Of a DNA stretch of 64,000 nt, positions 11,463 through 23,633 are shown piece after piece (the stretch's first letter is position 1; each line of letters starts with the position of its first letter). Position numbers and translations under genes: made by a program. Below the pieces are notes generated by a model. It was not told the DNA's origin, ran no database searches, and was given only the letters and a program-made list of their open reading frames with translations. Source of the stretch: Hydractinia symbiolongicarpus (taxonomy: Eukaryota > Cnidaria > Hydrozoa > Anthoathecata > Hydractiniidae). Where the stretch lies: positions 27,937,828 to 28,001,827 of the forward strand of contig NC_079876.1 of the NCBI RefSeq assembly GCF_029227915.1. The letters run 5' to 3'.

Positions 11463-12227
11463 ATAAATTAAACTTTAAAATTTTAAATAGTTTTTTCTTC
11501 CGTTTAACCTAGCATTTATAGCATTAGATGCGCAAATGTCAACCTCAAAAGTCTTTATTGTGTGTCTTTTACATAAAAGCTTTTGAAAAACTGTATAATG
11601 CAGCAGGAAATGTAATGAAGTTCTTTAATCACTCTCTACTTCCTTGCGAGTCCAAAGTTGCAATATAACAGATAAAAGTTCTTTATATTCTAGCGAAAAC
11701 TCGCGTCTGCAGGAAAAAAAACTTTCTTTATGATTCTACACAGACCTTTAATTGAAAGTTCCGATAATTTTTTTAGGTCAGTTACCTTATGTTAATCCAA
11801 ATTCGTCAACTACACAACATTTTTCTAATGAAATATTCTGAAGCTCGAGAATTATCAAACCATAGACAATTTTTACAAAAAAATTCGAATCAATTTTTTG
11901 AGAACAATGCAGCATAGACTTAACAATAGAAAAAGAAAATCAGAGACCTGAAAAAAAACATACTGATAATCGTAATTTTAGGCTCAACTTGCAATTATTT
12001 TAAGATAAGCTAAAATTACCCCTATGCTTCTAAAACAAGTGCGTACGTCATTAGAGGGGTTTAAGCAGAAATCAAAAACATTTCGAAACTAAGTCACATT
12101 TTCTCACAGAAATGTACCTAAATGAATTTTTGATGACTGCATCATGGTTTTGAGACACCAAAACTACAATGAAAATAGTTCCAATAATCAGTTCAAATAA
12201 TCAAAATAACAAAATCTGAATATACAG
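11463..12227. other. Intergenic, NOC4L downstream side
   Basis: AT-rich, no exon, repeat or RNA gene recognised. The part next to 12227 is expected to be the NOC4L 3' UTR. Confidence 0.5.
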
Positions 12228-14368
12228 CTATTCAAGCTGCCACAAGTCAGTGTCCAGGCTAGCAAAAATCTCTTTCTCCCTACAAAAATTAACCGGTGGA
12301 AGATTGTCACTATTTTCATTCATTTTAGAATGAAACACTTCTTCAAATTCACAATCAAAATAATCTGCAACATCTTGTTCGAGGTTTGGAAACTGCTTCT
12401 TAAATAATGCAACTGATTTTAAAACAACTGATGAATAATGTGACTTTAGTGTATTCAACTCCCACAAACAGCTTTTCATGGCATTGCTCTTCGAAGGATC
12501 AGTTTCATTGTAATCAAAGGGGTCGGTGGTAAATGATCTTGCAACTTCTTTATCCTGTAAATTACAATCATTAAATCACAATCAATACAGTAACAATACA
12601 ACTGTATCTTTTCCTGAAGAAAAGGTTGCCAGATAAAAGAATGTGGAATTAATGTTCAATAATTTGCACTAGTTACTTCCAACAATTTTTTTTTCGTTTT
12701 CAAAAAATTGAAAATCCTGATCAAAATCTTTTTTCAACACTTATCTCTAGTGTCAAAGATGTATTTGCTACCGTTTCATCAAAATGAGATTCAAAATTCT
12801 TATCCCCCAAAAATCAAAAAGTTAAAATGTGATTTTTTGCAAAAATGACACTTGTTTGCTTGTCCCAGGCCTCTTAATTTTTTCCAATGACTCAATAACT
12901 TGACATCTGCATGTCAGTTTGCAATCAAATTTGGTGAGTAAATATATAGGGCCTATACAAGTTAACCCAAAAAAAATATTGCAAACCAATTAATTAAATA
13001 AATTTAAAATTCTTTAAATGTGATATCTTGAAAACGAAAAGACTTGTTAACCAAATTTTATTCTCTATAATATCCAACATCATTTTATGCCTCCAGTTCC
13101 CTTAATAAATTATATACACTTACATTTTTACGATGGATTAGAATTCTGCTACTTGGGTGTCTAATAAGTAAATTTCGTATAAACACAAGCAACATTTCCT
13201 GATCTGTAGCAGGTGTAAACAATGCAATTCGGGCAAGTTTTTTCACAAATGAAGCAACTAAGTAACCTGGTAGATGAGTTGAAGACAAAAACATGTCCAA
13301 AAGATGAAAGAATCTTGACTTGTACTTAACATGAAATATTCCAGGGTCCAACACGTTATATAGCTTTGTATAAAATTCTGGATAGTCCAAATTATATTGA
13401 TTTATTAAAACGAACAGGCCGTTTAATGCAAGCAAACCAATCACACCACCCACATCATATGAATCTGTCAGAAAATCAATTAGATATTTTGGATCCGTTA
13501 ATTTCGGCATAATTTTTGAATCCAAATCAATCAATATTTTCTTGTGTATAACATTTGGCATACTTGAACGCATTAAAGATAGCCATGCAGAACTAAAAGC
13601 ATACTGATATGACTTTGCAACTTCTGATGCATCAACTTCATCATTCTCCAATAAATTTCCAAGATAGAGATTTTGTGTTTCTTCATCTGGTTTGTTATGT
13701 TTAGTGGAGTGTATTAAAATAACATAAGCATTCTCCACCTTGTTTCCTGCTTTGTCTTTGAAGATGTTTTGATTCTGAATGAGACTGTGAATATTTTTAA
13801 AAAAATAATATCGAATATCATCATATTTCAGCAAACTTTTGAGACTTTGGATAAGTTCAGGTAAATGTTTTTCACATGTCACAAGGTTTTTAACAATTTT
13901 AACAAAAAATTGGTTTGGAAAGTTATACTTCTGTTTAATATCAGAACAGGTGTTGGTTTTGACCAGTGCTGCATATTCTGTTTTCAACAGTGTCATTAAA
14001 GTTTCTAAAGCTTTAACTTGAATGGCTGAAGAATCATTTGAAAATAAATTTAAGGATATGGCTATAAAAGCCTTATAGCTATTGTGTAACCAAGTATTAA
14101 CAGCAGCATCTGCTGTTACAACACAACTACCATCATCATTAACATTCTGCTGTTTGCTGTCGGCCTCTACAAACCTCCAAATTCCTTGTTCAGTGTAGTA
14201 TGTAAACACACCAGTAAGAATTGGAATAGCTTCAAGAATATCTTTTTCGTCACCTTCTTCTAATTTCGTAAGATATTCCTGAATAATATTAGAGTTTTTT
14301 TTATTTTTGCATATTTTATTTATTTTCTCTTCCACAGCCTTGTTTGCCATCTTGATGGAATTGCGCAT
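12228..14368 (-). CDS. NOC4L: Nucleolar complex protein 4 homologue
   Basis: NOC4/NOC4L works in the nucleolus with NOP14 in the small-subunit processome, in 40S maturation. Two exons: 14368-13124 and 12554-12228, joined in phase 0 across a GTAAGT donor and TTACAG acceptor. They give 523 residues, close to the usual length of this family. The strongest signature is the CBF/NOC4 domain in the C-terminal half of exon 1: DVGGVIGLLALNGLFVLI, then YPEFYTKLYNVLDPGIFHVK, RFFHLLDMFLSSTHLP and VKKLARIAL. Exon 2 carries DPFDYNETDP and the SCLWEL tail motif. Reading on past the donor gives a false C terminus (VSVYNLLRELEA) that is intron. A second in-frame Met at 14350 (MANKAVEEK) is an equally good start. 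It lies head to head with BRIX1. Confidence 0.93.
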
Positions 14369-14602
14369 GTGGTTGTAGTTTGAGCATAGTGGATATGCTC
14401 AACTATAAGTGAAGTCGTTTTTTATCAGTACCCTTTATTATCATGTATAAAAAAGAAATAGAATAGCTGGCCTACTAATCTACAAAAGTTTTAGTACTTG
14501 GGAGCAAAAATTTAAAAAAATTATTACATAAAATTTAAAGTTTACATTAAAACATTTTATTCCTATGTCGAATTGGGCAACACACGGATTTAAAAATTAA
14601 AC
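14369..14602. promoter_or_regulatory. Probable bidirectional promoter, NOC4L/BRIX1
   Basis: Only 234 bases separate the first ATG of NOC4L (minus) from that of BRIX1 (plus), so both 5' UTRs and core promoters must lie here or overlap the first exons. A perfect 8-bp inverted repeat TGAGCATA/TATGCTCA with a 5-base loop sits at 14381-14401. No clear TATA box pair is seen. The role is inferred from position and from the shared function of the two genes. Confidence 0.6.
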
Positions 14603-17600
14603 ATGGCTCCCATAAGAAGCATGGCCGCAAAAAACAAAAACAAAAACGAGGATGGAAAGATAATTAAAGAAAAATCTAAACCCGTGAGTACTCTATATGC
14701 AATAATTATTTATTTAAACAGCTTTTACCTTAAAGAAAGAAATGAATTTGGAATTACGTATAACCTATTCGCAAAAAAAGCTTTAGCTAGCTAGATACCC
14801 TGACAAAAAAGTACCAAAAAAGTTTTTGTCTAGAAATAAGAAATAGTTTCTGAATACGGAAACCAATTTCAGTTTTCTATTTTCCTCAAGCTACTTTGGG
14901 TGTTCGCATTATAATCTTTTTGGCCAATAGAAAGCCCTATCAATAAACTTAAAAATAATTTTTGGTACCTTTAGGGGTTCTTTTACTACTAGCTAGAGTT
15001 CTAATCAAATTTACCTCCATCCTAAGCATTTTACCACCAGCCAAACTGAAAAACAGTTTCCAAAGTCGGAAACAATTTCTGTTTTACAAAAAAGAATAAT
15101 AGTATTTCTCTGTTTGACTCTTTCGCAGAAAGCTAATTTTGAAAAATCACACTTTAAAACACCAGGGTTGAGTCAAGAACCAATAAATAGAGATAGGTAA
15201 GTGCTTATACCATGAAAGTATATATATTCTGAAAGATAATAAAAATATCTAGCAAAATAACCAATTTTTATATTTTAAAAATATATAATTGCTGCCGTCA
15301 TCATAAACTTAAAATTAGGAAAAATTATAAGAATTCAAACGGAAAACAAAAAAATTCTTCGCTAAAATTGTTGTAGTTTCTGGGAAAACTATGCAAATTA
15401 CCTCAAATTCAGAAAACGTAATCCCACATGTAAACAAAAAATGGTGTAAGTCTCAAAACAATAGCTTTATGCAATAAGAAAATATTTGTACATGCTCAAA
15501 AATACTAAAAAAAATAAGCAAAATTCCTCTCCATACCACCAAAGACATAAATTCGTAACAAGACTTAAAACATGAAAAGCTTCAAAACAACCTTTACAAA
15601 TGAGCTGTCAGCATTTATTACAGTATTTGAAAGTGTTTTTCGAGATTGCTTTCTTTCAGTGTTGCACTTGTAGGCACAGACGGTGCAGCCCCTTTTCTGT
15701 GGATGATGACTAGATCAAAAATGCTTTCCATTCAAGCAATTCTCTTGAAGAATAATCTGTCTGCCATCAACTAGATTTGAAGATTGAACAAATTCGTTAA
15801 TCAGTGTGGTGCGGTATGCTCGGTGGACATGATGCTATGTTAATTTGTTCGGAAATAACTTCGTAAAAACAACCATTGAATTTATTACACTTAATTCTAT
15901 TAGCCGAAACAACTTCTTCCACCACTATTTTTGGTTTCAACAGCAGTTTCTGTATCGTCAGCAATACTATCAAGCGCATTACTATCATCACCATCATTAT
16001 TAGAATGATAATTCTCGACACTTTACAGTACAGTCTGAATGTAATCTACCGCGTACACGCTAGTATCACACCTTTGCGTGGAGGATGGCAGCTGTTTGTC
16101 TTTTGTTATAATTAAATCCCTTAAGGGTTTTGCGAGTTTATGTTTGCGTGCTAAAAAACAATGCGCGCGCGAAGAAATATCAGAGCAATTATATTTCTTG
16201 TAATTGCGAGATGCATTGTATAAATGTATTGATAAGCTATTCCCTTAAGTATTAGCATGAAGAAATTAAATAATAAAAATCATTCGCAAAGTTTTATAAT
16301 ACATTGCACAAGAATTTATTGTTGATTTAATTACTTAAAAAGATTCCAGCGCGTTTAATTTAAAAAAATAATATGAGAAGCATTGTTCAAAACTATTAAA
16401 TGACTCGCACGTTTTTTTACTACAAGAATACAACTATGGTTTATTTTTGTAAAACAAATGGTGTATATTCTGAAATAAATACAATATCTACATTTCTCGA
16501 TGAAAACATTTCCTTCTTAACAAACAACGTAAAATAATCCTTTCGCATACTTTTTTATTGAAACAAATAAAAACATTTCTATCGCTGCTTTTCGTTTTTA
16601 AACTTTTAAAATGCAATCTAAAAAATATTTTCTATCGCCGCTTTTCATTTATAAACTTTTAAAATGCGATTTAAAAAAACATTTTTATTGCCGCTTTTCG
16701 TTTATAAACTTTTAAAATACGATTTAAAAAAACATTTCTATCGCCGCTTTTCGTTTTTAAACTTTAAAAATGCGATTTAAAAAAAACGTTTCTATCGCCG
16801 CTTTTCGTTTTTAAACTTTTAAAATGCAATCTAAACTTTTATATTTAATTACTGCAATTAAGAATTCAAAAGAGTTCGCGCAAAATAGGTTGCTTAAATT
16901 GATCTTGCAACCTATTGTGATTAAACAATCGATCGCATGGGGTCATTGTTTATCAGCGAGGCAATTATTTTCTTAAAAAAACAAAAGCTATCGCAATGTT
17001 ATTTTTTTGTGTAACTATTCATGCGAGTTTCACGTCCACATTCAGACTGTACTGTACTTTTGTCACTGGAAGAAACCTATGATATGGAGTAACAGTTAGA
17101 ATAAATGTAAAAAAAATACTTCATGCACATATAAATTTCTTTTTTAAATTGCTTGGGGGAAGGTGGGGGTCTCCCCTTGGGACTATTCGGGAGAGAGAGA
17201 GAGAGAGAACATGGATTGGCATTATCAAATGAGGCACTGAAGTAGATACTGAGCACAGCAATTCATTTACTTACCAAAGAAGCATTGTTTTCTATCTAAT
17301 TATCTTGAAGAATATCGATATCACGAACAGGAGATTTAGGAGTCTACTGAACAAAAACAGAGTCTCTACCACAGGCTCAACTTCTTCTATATTCTGGCAC
17401 AACAGTGCAAAATCAATGTCAGGTGTGAATAGTCTTCTGATAGAATTTCATCATTGCTATCCTCCTTATCAGAGGCTAAGCAAGAAGCGATAACTTCATC
17501 TAAGGAAAAAAAAATTTGATCAGCCATTTTTTATTCTGTCTGTGCTATGTTGGTTTTGAAATTGTATAAATCTATTTACAAGAAGGTAGAAGTACACTCT

Positions 17601-20600
17601 AACTATATTTTTTGCATTATCTGTCCCATAGATACTTGCATATAACAAAAAGTATAATAATTTTTCCACAGAATCTCTGAATTTATTGATTTATTAGTGA
17701 GGGGTCGTTAACGACCCACTTTTCTATGAAAAAGTTAAACTTGGCCCAAACTCAAAAATCTGCTTCGTCTAGAATATTTTCAATTTATCAAAATTATTAT
17801 CAATGTTGCATTGGTTAGTGCTGATGTGCATTAGAGAACTGTAGAGTCCTGTTGGAGTTGATTTGACTTTTCTTTCTACTATCTGCAACTGTAAAAAAGT
17901 AGAAATGAAAAAACCTATGTTTTTTATAAAACATTAGGAAACTTAATTGTCAATAGGGTCTTCATGACATTTTTGCAGATTTAGTTACCAAAATGTGGAA
18001 ATTGGTGCATTATACACAGTTTAAAGTTCTGTTGACATTCATAGCGTTATTAGTTAATCTTAAAAAAATTTGTTTCGACAATTTTTAACGATTATTAAAC
18101 AGTAAAATATTTCAAGTAGGCTTCATGTGAATGTGAAGGGCAAAAATTGTTGTGGTTTCCAATGTAGAGTTTGCATAAATTCTTCAAATTGCAGTTAAGA
18201 GGTGTTTGTCTCGATCGAAAGTCAACTTTCAAACAGGAGAAGGATTTCTGATTGAATCCTGCAATCCTGTATTATGTTTATTCTTACCCATCACTTTTTC
18301 ATTATAGAAATGGACCAACAAACAAAGAGTGTTGGTTTTCTGTCAAAGAGGTATAAATTTCAGGTACGGACACCTATTTAAAATTTAGTATACTGTAAGT
18401 GTTCAAGCATGACTTATATTTGCTTTCAAGATGAATATGTGAAGACAGGATATGATAATCAAAGGGGTAGAAATAACATTCTCTCTAGTTTTTATTTGTT
18501 TTTGTTTGAATTATTTTCTAAACAATTACCTGTTTTTGTAGATCATATTGTTGTGCAATAAATTTAATAAACAGATACCTCAAATTACCACAACAGTAAA
18601 AAAAAACCTTTAGACACAAAGAATAAAATAAGTGTCCAGGCATTTAATCAAGGAATAACAGTAATATATGCGGCATGTAAATAGCTATAGAATTACATGT
18701 TCCATTTCGAGTGTATTGTCACACTTTTTTTAATTTAGAGCACGCCATTTAATGTTAGATCTGCGAACATTGATGCCTCACGCTAGAGCAGGTTCGTATT
18801 TTCTTTTGGTTCATTTGTTCGAAAAATGTCAATAGAAATATAAAGTGCCTTTTCAAAAACGACATTCAGACTTTTACATCAACTTTTTGGAACGAAGCTT
18901 TTTGAACAAATTAATTATTTGCTTATTTTCACTTTTACTAAAAGAACCAGCAGTATTTTGAAGTAACCACTAGAGAACCACCTGTATTTGAGGTAACCAA
19001 CAGAGAACCAGCATTTTTTAAGTGACCACAAGAGAACGACCAGTTAAATAGATAAAACGAAATAAACGCAACTACCGCTTTGAATGTGAAACATTTTATA
19101 ATGTGCACAACAAAGTATGACCCATTTTTTTGAAATGTTTAGGTCTGGTGTGACTCGGGCTTTATGCAACGGCTGAGACACAGAAGGCTTTTAAAACCAC
19201 ACTAGAGAATTAACAAAAACAAAATTAATATTTTAGATAACGAACTAACATCTGAATTGTAAACCAAATATAACGATAAACACTATACGGAGGGAGATTC
19301 AAAACGAGACATATTTTTTCTTTTGGTAGACAAAGTAAAGTTCGAATGAATTAATAAATGTTGTAGAGAAACAACGTGGCATACAGCCTGTTCAAGTAAA
19401 AAAATTATGCTTTTGATATGAACGTTTTTCCCTGAAACGTGTTACATTTTATTTCAAAGAATGAACTTTAATCCTGAAAATACTATTTTCATTCTGTTCT
19501 TGTTTCCATAATTGCCTTTAAGCGAAATAAATAAATAAATAACTTAAGTTGGTTAATTATTGTGAATTTTGCGAATTTTATTCATGTTTTTGAAAATTGT
19601 TCTTCGCAGAATGCATTTATTGGACCTCGTGAAAATGACTTAAAAGTAGCTGGTTAGCAAGAGCATAAAGTATCAGAAAAAAGCCCTGAGAGCTAGGTGC
19701 CCTTTTTTATCATATTTGGTAGTTTAAGGTCATAAAGTGTTGTGCATAAAAATCACAACACCTTTGCGCTGCTGTTGCTGCCTTATCTGGAGTAAATTAC
19801 TAATAACTGCTGGTTCTTTTGTGGTTACTTGAAAAAACAGCTGGTTCTCGGTTGGTTACTTTATAATCACAGTCCTATGAACTTCATTATCGCTTTTTGC
19901 ATTTGATTGGTGTAAAAAAGTGCTTGAATTAAGAATACATGCTATTTTTGTCATATATTTTTCATTTTTAACCATTGTAACCATAGAGTATTTATTTTCT
20001 ATAAAATATGTAATTTTTTGACAGGAAAGGTCCAAAAAGGGAAATTGTAGAGCTTAAAACATTTTCGCCACAATTTATTTCTTTCAATTGTGATTAAAAT
20101 ATTACTGGACATACTGACCTCTCCAATGGTGAAGGCATCTTAAAAGTAAACGAAAAAAATATATAAATAAGCTACAAAATACCAAAATAAAAAGTCAATC
20201 CAAGACTAGAAAAAAAAGATGCATGCATTTGTGCCATTAACTCTGTACAGGCATTACCATTTATGTAAAGGCTTTGTTAAACAGAGTTAAGTCCTGGTAG
20301 CCCATAAAAACAAATTTTTCACAGGAAAGGTGAGTAGTTTTCAGGCCTTTCCTTTCTTCCACATGAACATGCTATTTGCTGATTTTAATGTCAATGTTGA
20401 AAGTGAAAGAATTAGGGCCACAATGAATAATTTACTATTTAATTCATTATAGACAACAAACTGGATAGGAAAGACAGACTGTCTATTGTCAATGAGGTAA
20501 GAGATAGTTATATGTATATATATTTGCAGAATCTGTAAAATCCTTGTCTTTAAAATTTATTGCAATACTTTTCAATTTAAGTTTCAGGAATAATACAAAA

Positions 20601-23600
20601 AATATATAACACCAACATGATCACACACTATGTTTGTTATGTTCCTAAAAATTGACTGATTACATGTAAATCTATCATGAAAAATAGCAGATCTTGTGTG
20701 TTTTGGTACGTTTTTAAGCTTGTGTAAATGTTTTCTTGTATCAACAATAAAGCTAAGTTAGGTGGTTTTTTTTTCAGGTATGCGAGATGAAAAACTGTAA
20801 CAAGTGTATATTTTTTGAAATGAGGAAGAAAAAGGACTTATACATGTGGCAAGTTATTTTTTCGCTCATTCTCTTGTTTATTTTTTTAAAAATCACTTAT
20901 GTACAAGCAGCTTAATCTTGGCCAAAATGTTGGAATAGAATGAGGTGTGGAACAGTATGATTTTGTTTTGATAAAATTTCTATTAATTTATTTTATTTCT
21001 TGACAAAAGTTATGATTTTAACTTCCACTCAAGCTACTTCAAGGTTTCTGCACCTCCCCCAAACTCCCTAATTTTAAAAACTCTGTTTAAAACTCCTGAA
21101 TTCAAAAGTAGCCTGTTTGTATTTAAAAATGCTTCATTCGTACAACGAAATTTATTTTTTACTGATAACATCACCTTTAAAATCTCCCCAAATTTTACTC
21201 AATCTTTTTGAAAAAGTATAATAAAGTCCTCTGTTCTCCTCTTTTAAAAAACGCTGGAATTTTCTCAAAAAAGGGTTGAGAAGACATGAAGTCTCCTAAA
21301 ATATGACTTTATGAAAAAAGCAGCAACACTGTATTTGTTATTCTCAATGAAAAACAGTGTTTTGATTTACTCTTTAATTTTTTTTCTAGGGTATCTGACA
21401 TTCCTCATGGTCCATCAGCGAAATTTTTTGTTGAAAATGGTACGTACCTAAATAACTAATTACAATGTGGCAATTTACATTGTTCAGGTTTCGAATTAGC
21501 AGGTCGCTATTCACAATTTACTTACGGAAATGCTGTCTTTGTGAATCATTCTACGAAAACAAAAATGCGAATTTCATTTTGTCACCAATCGTTTCTATGA
21601 CATATTTCTTTATTGGTTGTTCGAAAAACAATTAACAAGGAATCAATGGCAAGTGGCCTACAGTTCTCCCTGGCCACAGCTGCAAGGTTTTATCTACAAT
21701 CAGCACATTTTTGCAAACCGAAGCTGGTCATTAGAATCCTGAGCTCATATGGGCTGATCTGCAGATATCAGCAGATCTTAGAGTTAAGCATATACTTCAA
21801 TGGTGGCTTTTAAGGAACTTTGTCTGCTTAAATCTTAAAAATCGAAATATGTGATCTTTACCTTGAAATATTCTTTCAGGTACTTATGCAAAATTGTATT
21901 CGAAGATACTTACATTTTGTTATGACTTTCAATGAGTTTCAATGTTTTTTTTAGTACACACTATGGACGAGTTAAAACTGACTGGGAATTGTCTCAAGGG
22001 ATCTCGACCTATAATATCATTTGACAAGGTAAGTGTTTTGAAGTTGTAGTGGATGTGTCTGATTTCCAATTATGCTCAACGTTTATGTCCGCGCAATTGA
22101 ATATACTCAAGATTAAAAAAGTAGACTGAATTCGATCTTACAAGATAAACTCAGGAAACTTTCAATTTCGGACCCTCCTTCATCAAAGCAAATAAAGAAA
22201 TTTATTGACGTTCTCCAAAAATAAATGTATAAATTTATAAATTACGATCTAGTTTTTCTTTGTTTCAGAAATTTGATGAAAGTCTTCCATATCGCTTACT
22301 GAAACAAATGTTTCAACAGGTGTTTAATACTCCGTACCAACATCCTAGAAGCAAACCTTTTGTGGATCGTGTGCTTAATTTTACAATAATCGATCATAGG
22401 ATATGGGTCAGAAATTATCAGGTAATAATGATCTTAAAAACCGCTCACAGGATCCACATGCCGTATCAGAACTTCCAAGTGAGCCTCCTCACCCTCCACA
22501 TAATATGTTCTGTATAAAATTTTTGACAGTATTTTTAATAGAAAATAATTTAGGGCTTTTTTTGTTTTTTTCCTAACATATTTTGCTGTACTAGTTGTTC
22601 ACACGTGTACAAATTCTCGGCAATTGCCCGTCGTGACTCGCAGCTTCCATTTTGGCTCACAGACAGACAGACAGATAGATAGATATATCAAACATAATAT
22701 AAGTTAAAACTCTTTTGTAGAAGCAGGTGTGTACAAGACTTATCACTCTGCTCTCTCCCCTTGTTATTCTTATGTAAAAATAGGCGTTCATTCTTACATC
22801 TGTTTGAGATTTCAAACTCCCAATATTATTATGACAATCTGCTCTGACGTTATCAAATCTGTTTGTGAGAACTCCATTTCAAAAAAATCGCTTTTTGTCT
22901 TGATTACTCGCTTATTCATACCCTTTTCGTCTTGATTTCTTTAGATCGTCAACCATAATGATATGTCGCTAACTGAAATAGGTAAACATTTTAATGTTTG
23001 AAAGGTATATAAGATGGGAGCTAGGGGGACACAAATTCGTCTTATATTTTAACAAAATATGTTTGTTTTTTCGTTCTTCAAAATGAAAATGCTGTTTTGA
23101 TAGAAAGTCTCCGCCTGAGTGAGTTTATACCAAGGATCTTTTTTACCTCGTGGCGTATTTTATAGAATAGAGTTTTATATTTTCCTCTTTTTCTTCTAGG
23201 GCCACGTTTCGTGCTGAATTTAATTCGTATATTTGATGGTAGCTTTGTCGGTGCAACGATCTATGAGAATCCTCACTACGTCTCACCCAACGAGGTATGT
23301 TGTGTTGTCAGAACAGCCTTAATTTTGCGCGTGTCAGCGTTAAAATTTCTTCACCCACAAATCATCGGGTTTTCTAAGCGTTTGTTGAGCTGTTTACATT
23401 TCGTTTGCATTCCGTTCCATCGCAAGTTATAATATTTTCGTAACTTTTTGTTATAGCATCGTCGAAACATCCGCAAACAAGCGGCGTTACGTTACATGAG
23501 TCGACAAATCGCTAAAGAAAAACACGACGAGAGGATCGCGGAAAGAGAAAGTTTTGTCCAAGAGAGCTTAGACGATATATTTCACACGGTAACGCAAGGT

Positions 23601-23633
23601 GATATTATCGAGGCAAGAAACAAACGAAAATAA
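14603..23633 (+). CDS. BRIX1: Ribosome biogenesis protein BRX1 homologue
   Basis: BRX1 is a Brix-domain nucleolar protein needed for early 60S assembly and rRNA processing. Thirteen exons: 14603-14683, 15129-15196, 17672-17696, 18308-18363, 18739-18791, 20453-20496, 20778-20848, 21390-21439, 21955-22028, 22269-22421, 22945-22981, 23200-23294, 23457-23633; 327 residues in one frame. Diagnostic Brix-domain words: RVLVFCQRGINFR, LMLDLRTLMPHARAD, EMKNCNKCIFFE, DLYMW, IPHGPSAKFFVEN, MDELKLTGNCLKGSRP, GPRFVLNLIRIFDGSF, YENPHYVSP. Exon 7 ends at a GC donor (GCAAGT), the other introns being GT-AG. The 25-nt third exon is the weakest call; without it exons 2 and 4 are out of phase. Its other support is that it keeps the spacing between RDRI and KW as I recall it in vertebrate BRX1. 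A second Met at 14621 could also be the start. The tail is lysine/arginine-rich and somewhat shorter than in vertebrates. Confidence 0.92.
16025..17055. repeat. Segment of about 1.03 kb bounded by an 18-bp inverted repeat
   Basis: ACAGTACAGTCTGAATGT at 16025-16042 recurs in perfect inverse at 17038-17055. Between them lie AT-rich sequence and a five-copy 53-bp tandem array. Lies inside BRIX1 intron 2. The inverted repeats suggest a non-autonomous DNA transposon, but no clear target-site duplication is seen and similarity drops outside the 18 bases. Confidence 0.55.
16570..16845. repeat. 53-bp tandem repeat, 5 copies
   Basis: The core word CTATCGCCGCTTTTCGTTT (with small changes) starts at 16579, 16632, 16685, 16738 and 16792, a spacing of 53, 53, 53 and 54. 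Each unit continues TAAACTTTTAAAATGCGAT followed by an A run. Copies differ by few substitutions. Inside BRIX1 intron 2. Confidence 0.9.
17191..17208. repeat. (GA)9 microsatellite
   Basis: Uninterrupted GA dinucleotide run in BRIX1 intron 2, directly after a CCCTTGGGACTATTCG stretch. Confidence 0.9.
18945..19862. mobile_element. TIR element with about 30-bp subterminal repeats
   Basis: The left end is three tandem variants of AGAGAACCAGC...GTAACCAAC, about 30 bases each (18945-19046). The right end (19806-19861) holds the same words in inverse: GCTGGTTCTTTTGTGGTTAC and CTGGTTCTCGGTTGGTTAC. The arrangement, with two long arms built from repeated AGAACCAGC/GTAACCA units around an AT-rich interior, fits a non-autonomous DNA transposon inside BRIX1 intron 5. 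No transposase fragment is visible. Confidence 0.6.
22660..22686. repeat. (GACA)n/(GATA)n microsatellite
   Basis: CAGACAGACAGACAG followed by ATAGATAGATA in BRIX1 intron 10. Confidence 0.85.

Noticed and set aside
13085-13123. C terminus VSVYNLLRELEA of the large NOC4L frame
   Set aside because: It begins with a GTAAGT donor and is intron read-through; the true continuation is the exon at 12554-12228.
15417-15447. 31-base alternative microexon for BRIX1 after ATTCAG
   Set aside because: It fits the phase only with a weak GTGTAA donor; the adjacent strong GTAAGT donor gives the wrong phase. The 25-base candidate at 17672 is better.
15797-16115. Two overlapping frames over 70 codons in BRIX1 intron 2
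   Set aside because: Low-complexity Ile/Thr composition and no family resemblance; likely chance frames in repeat DNA.
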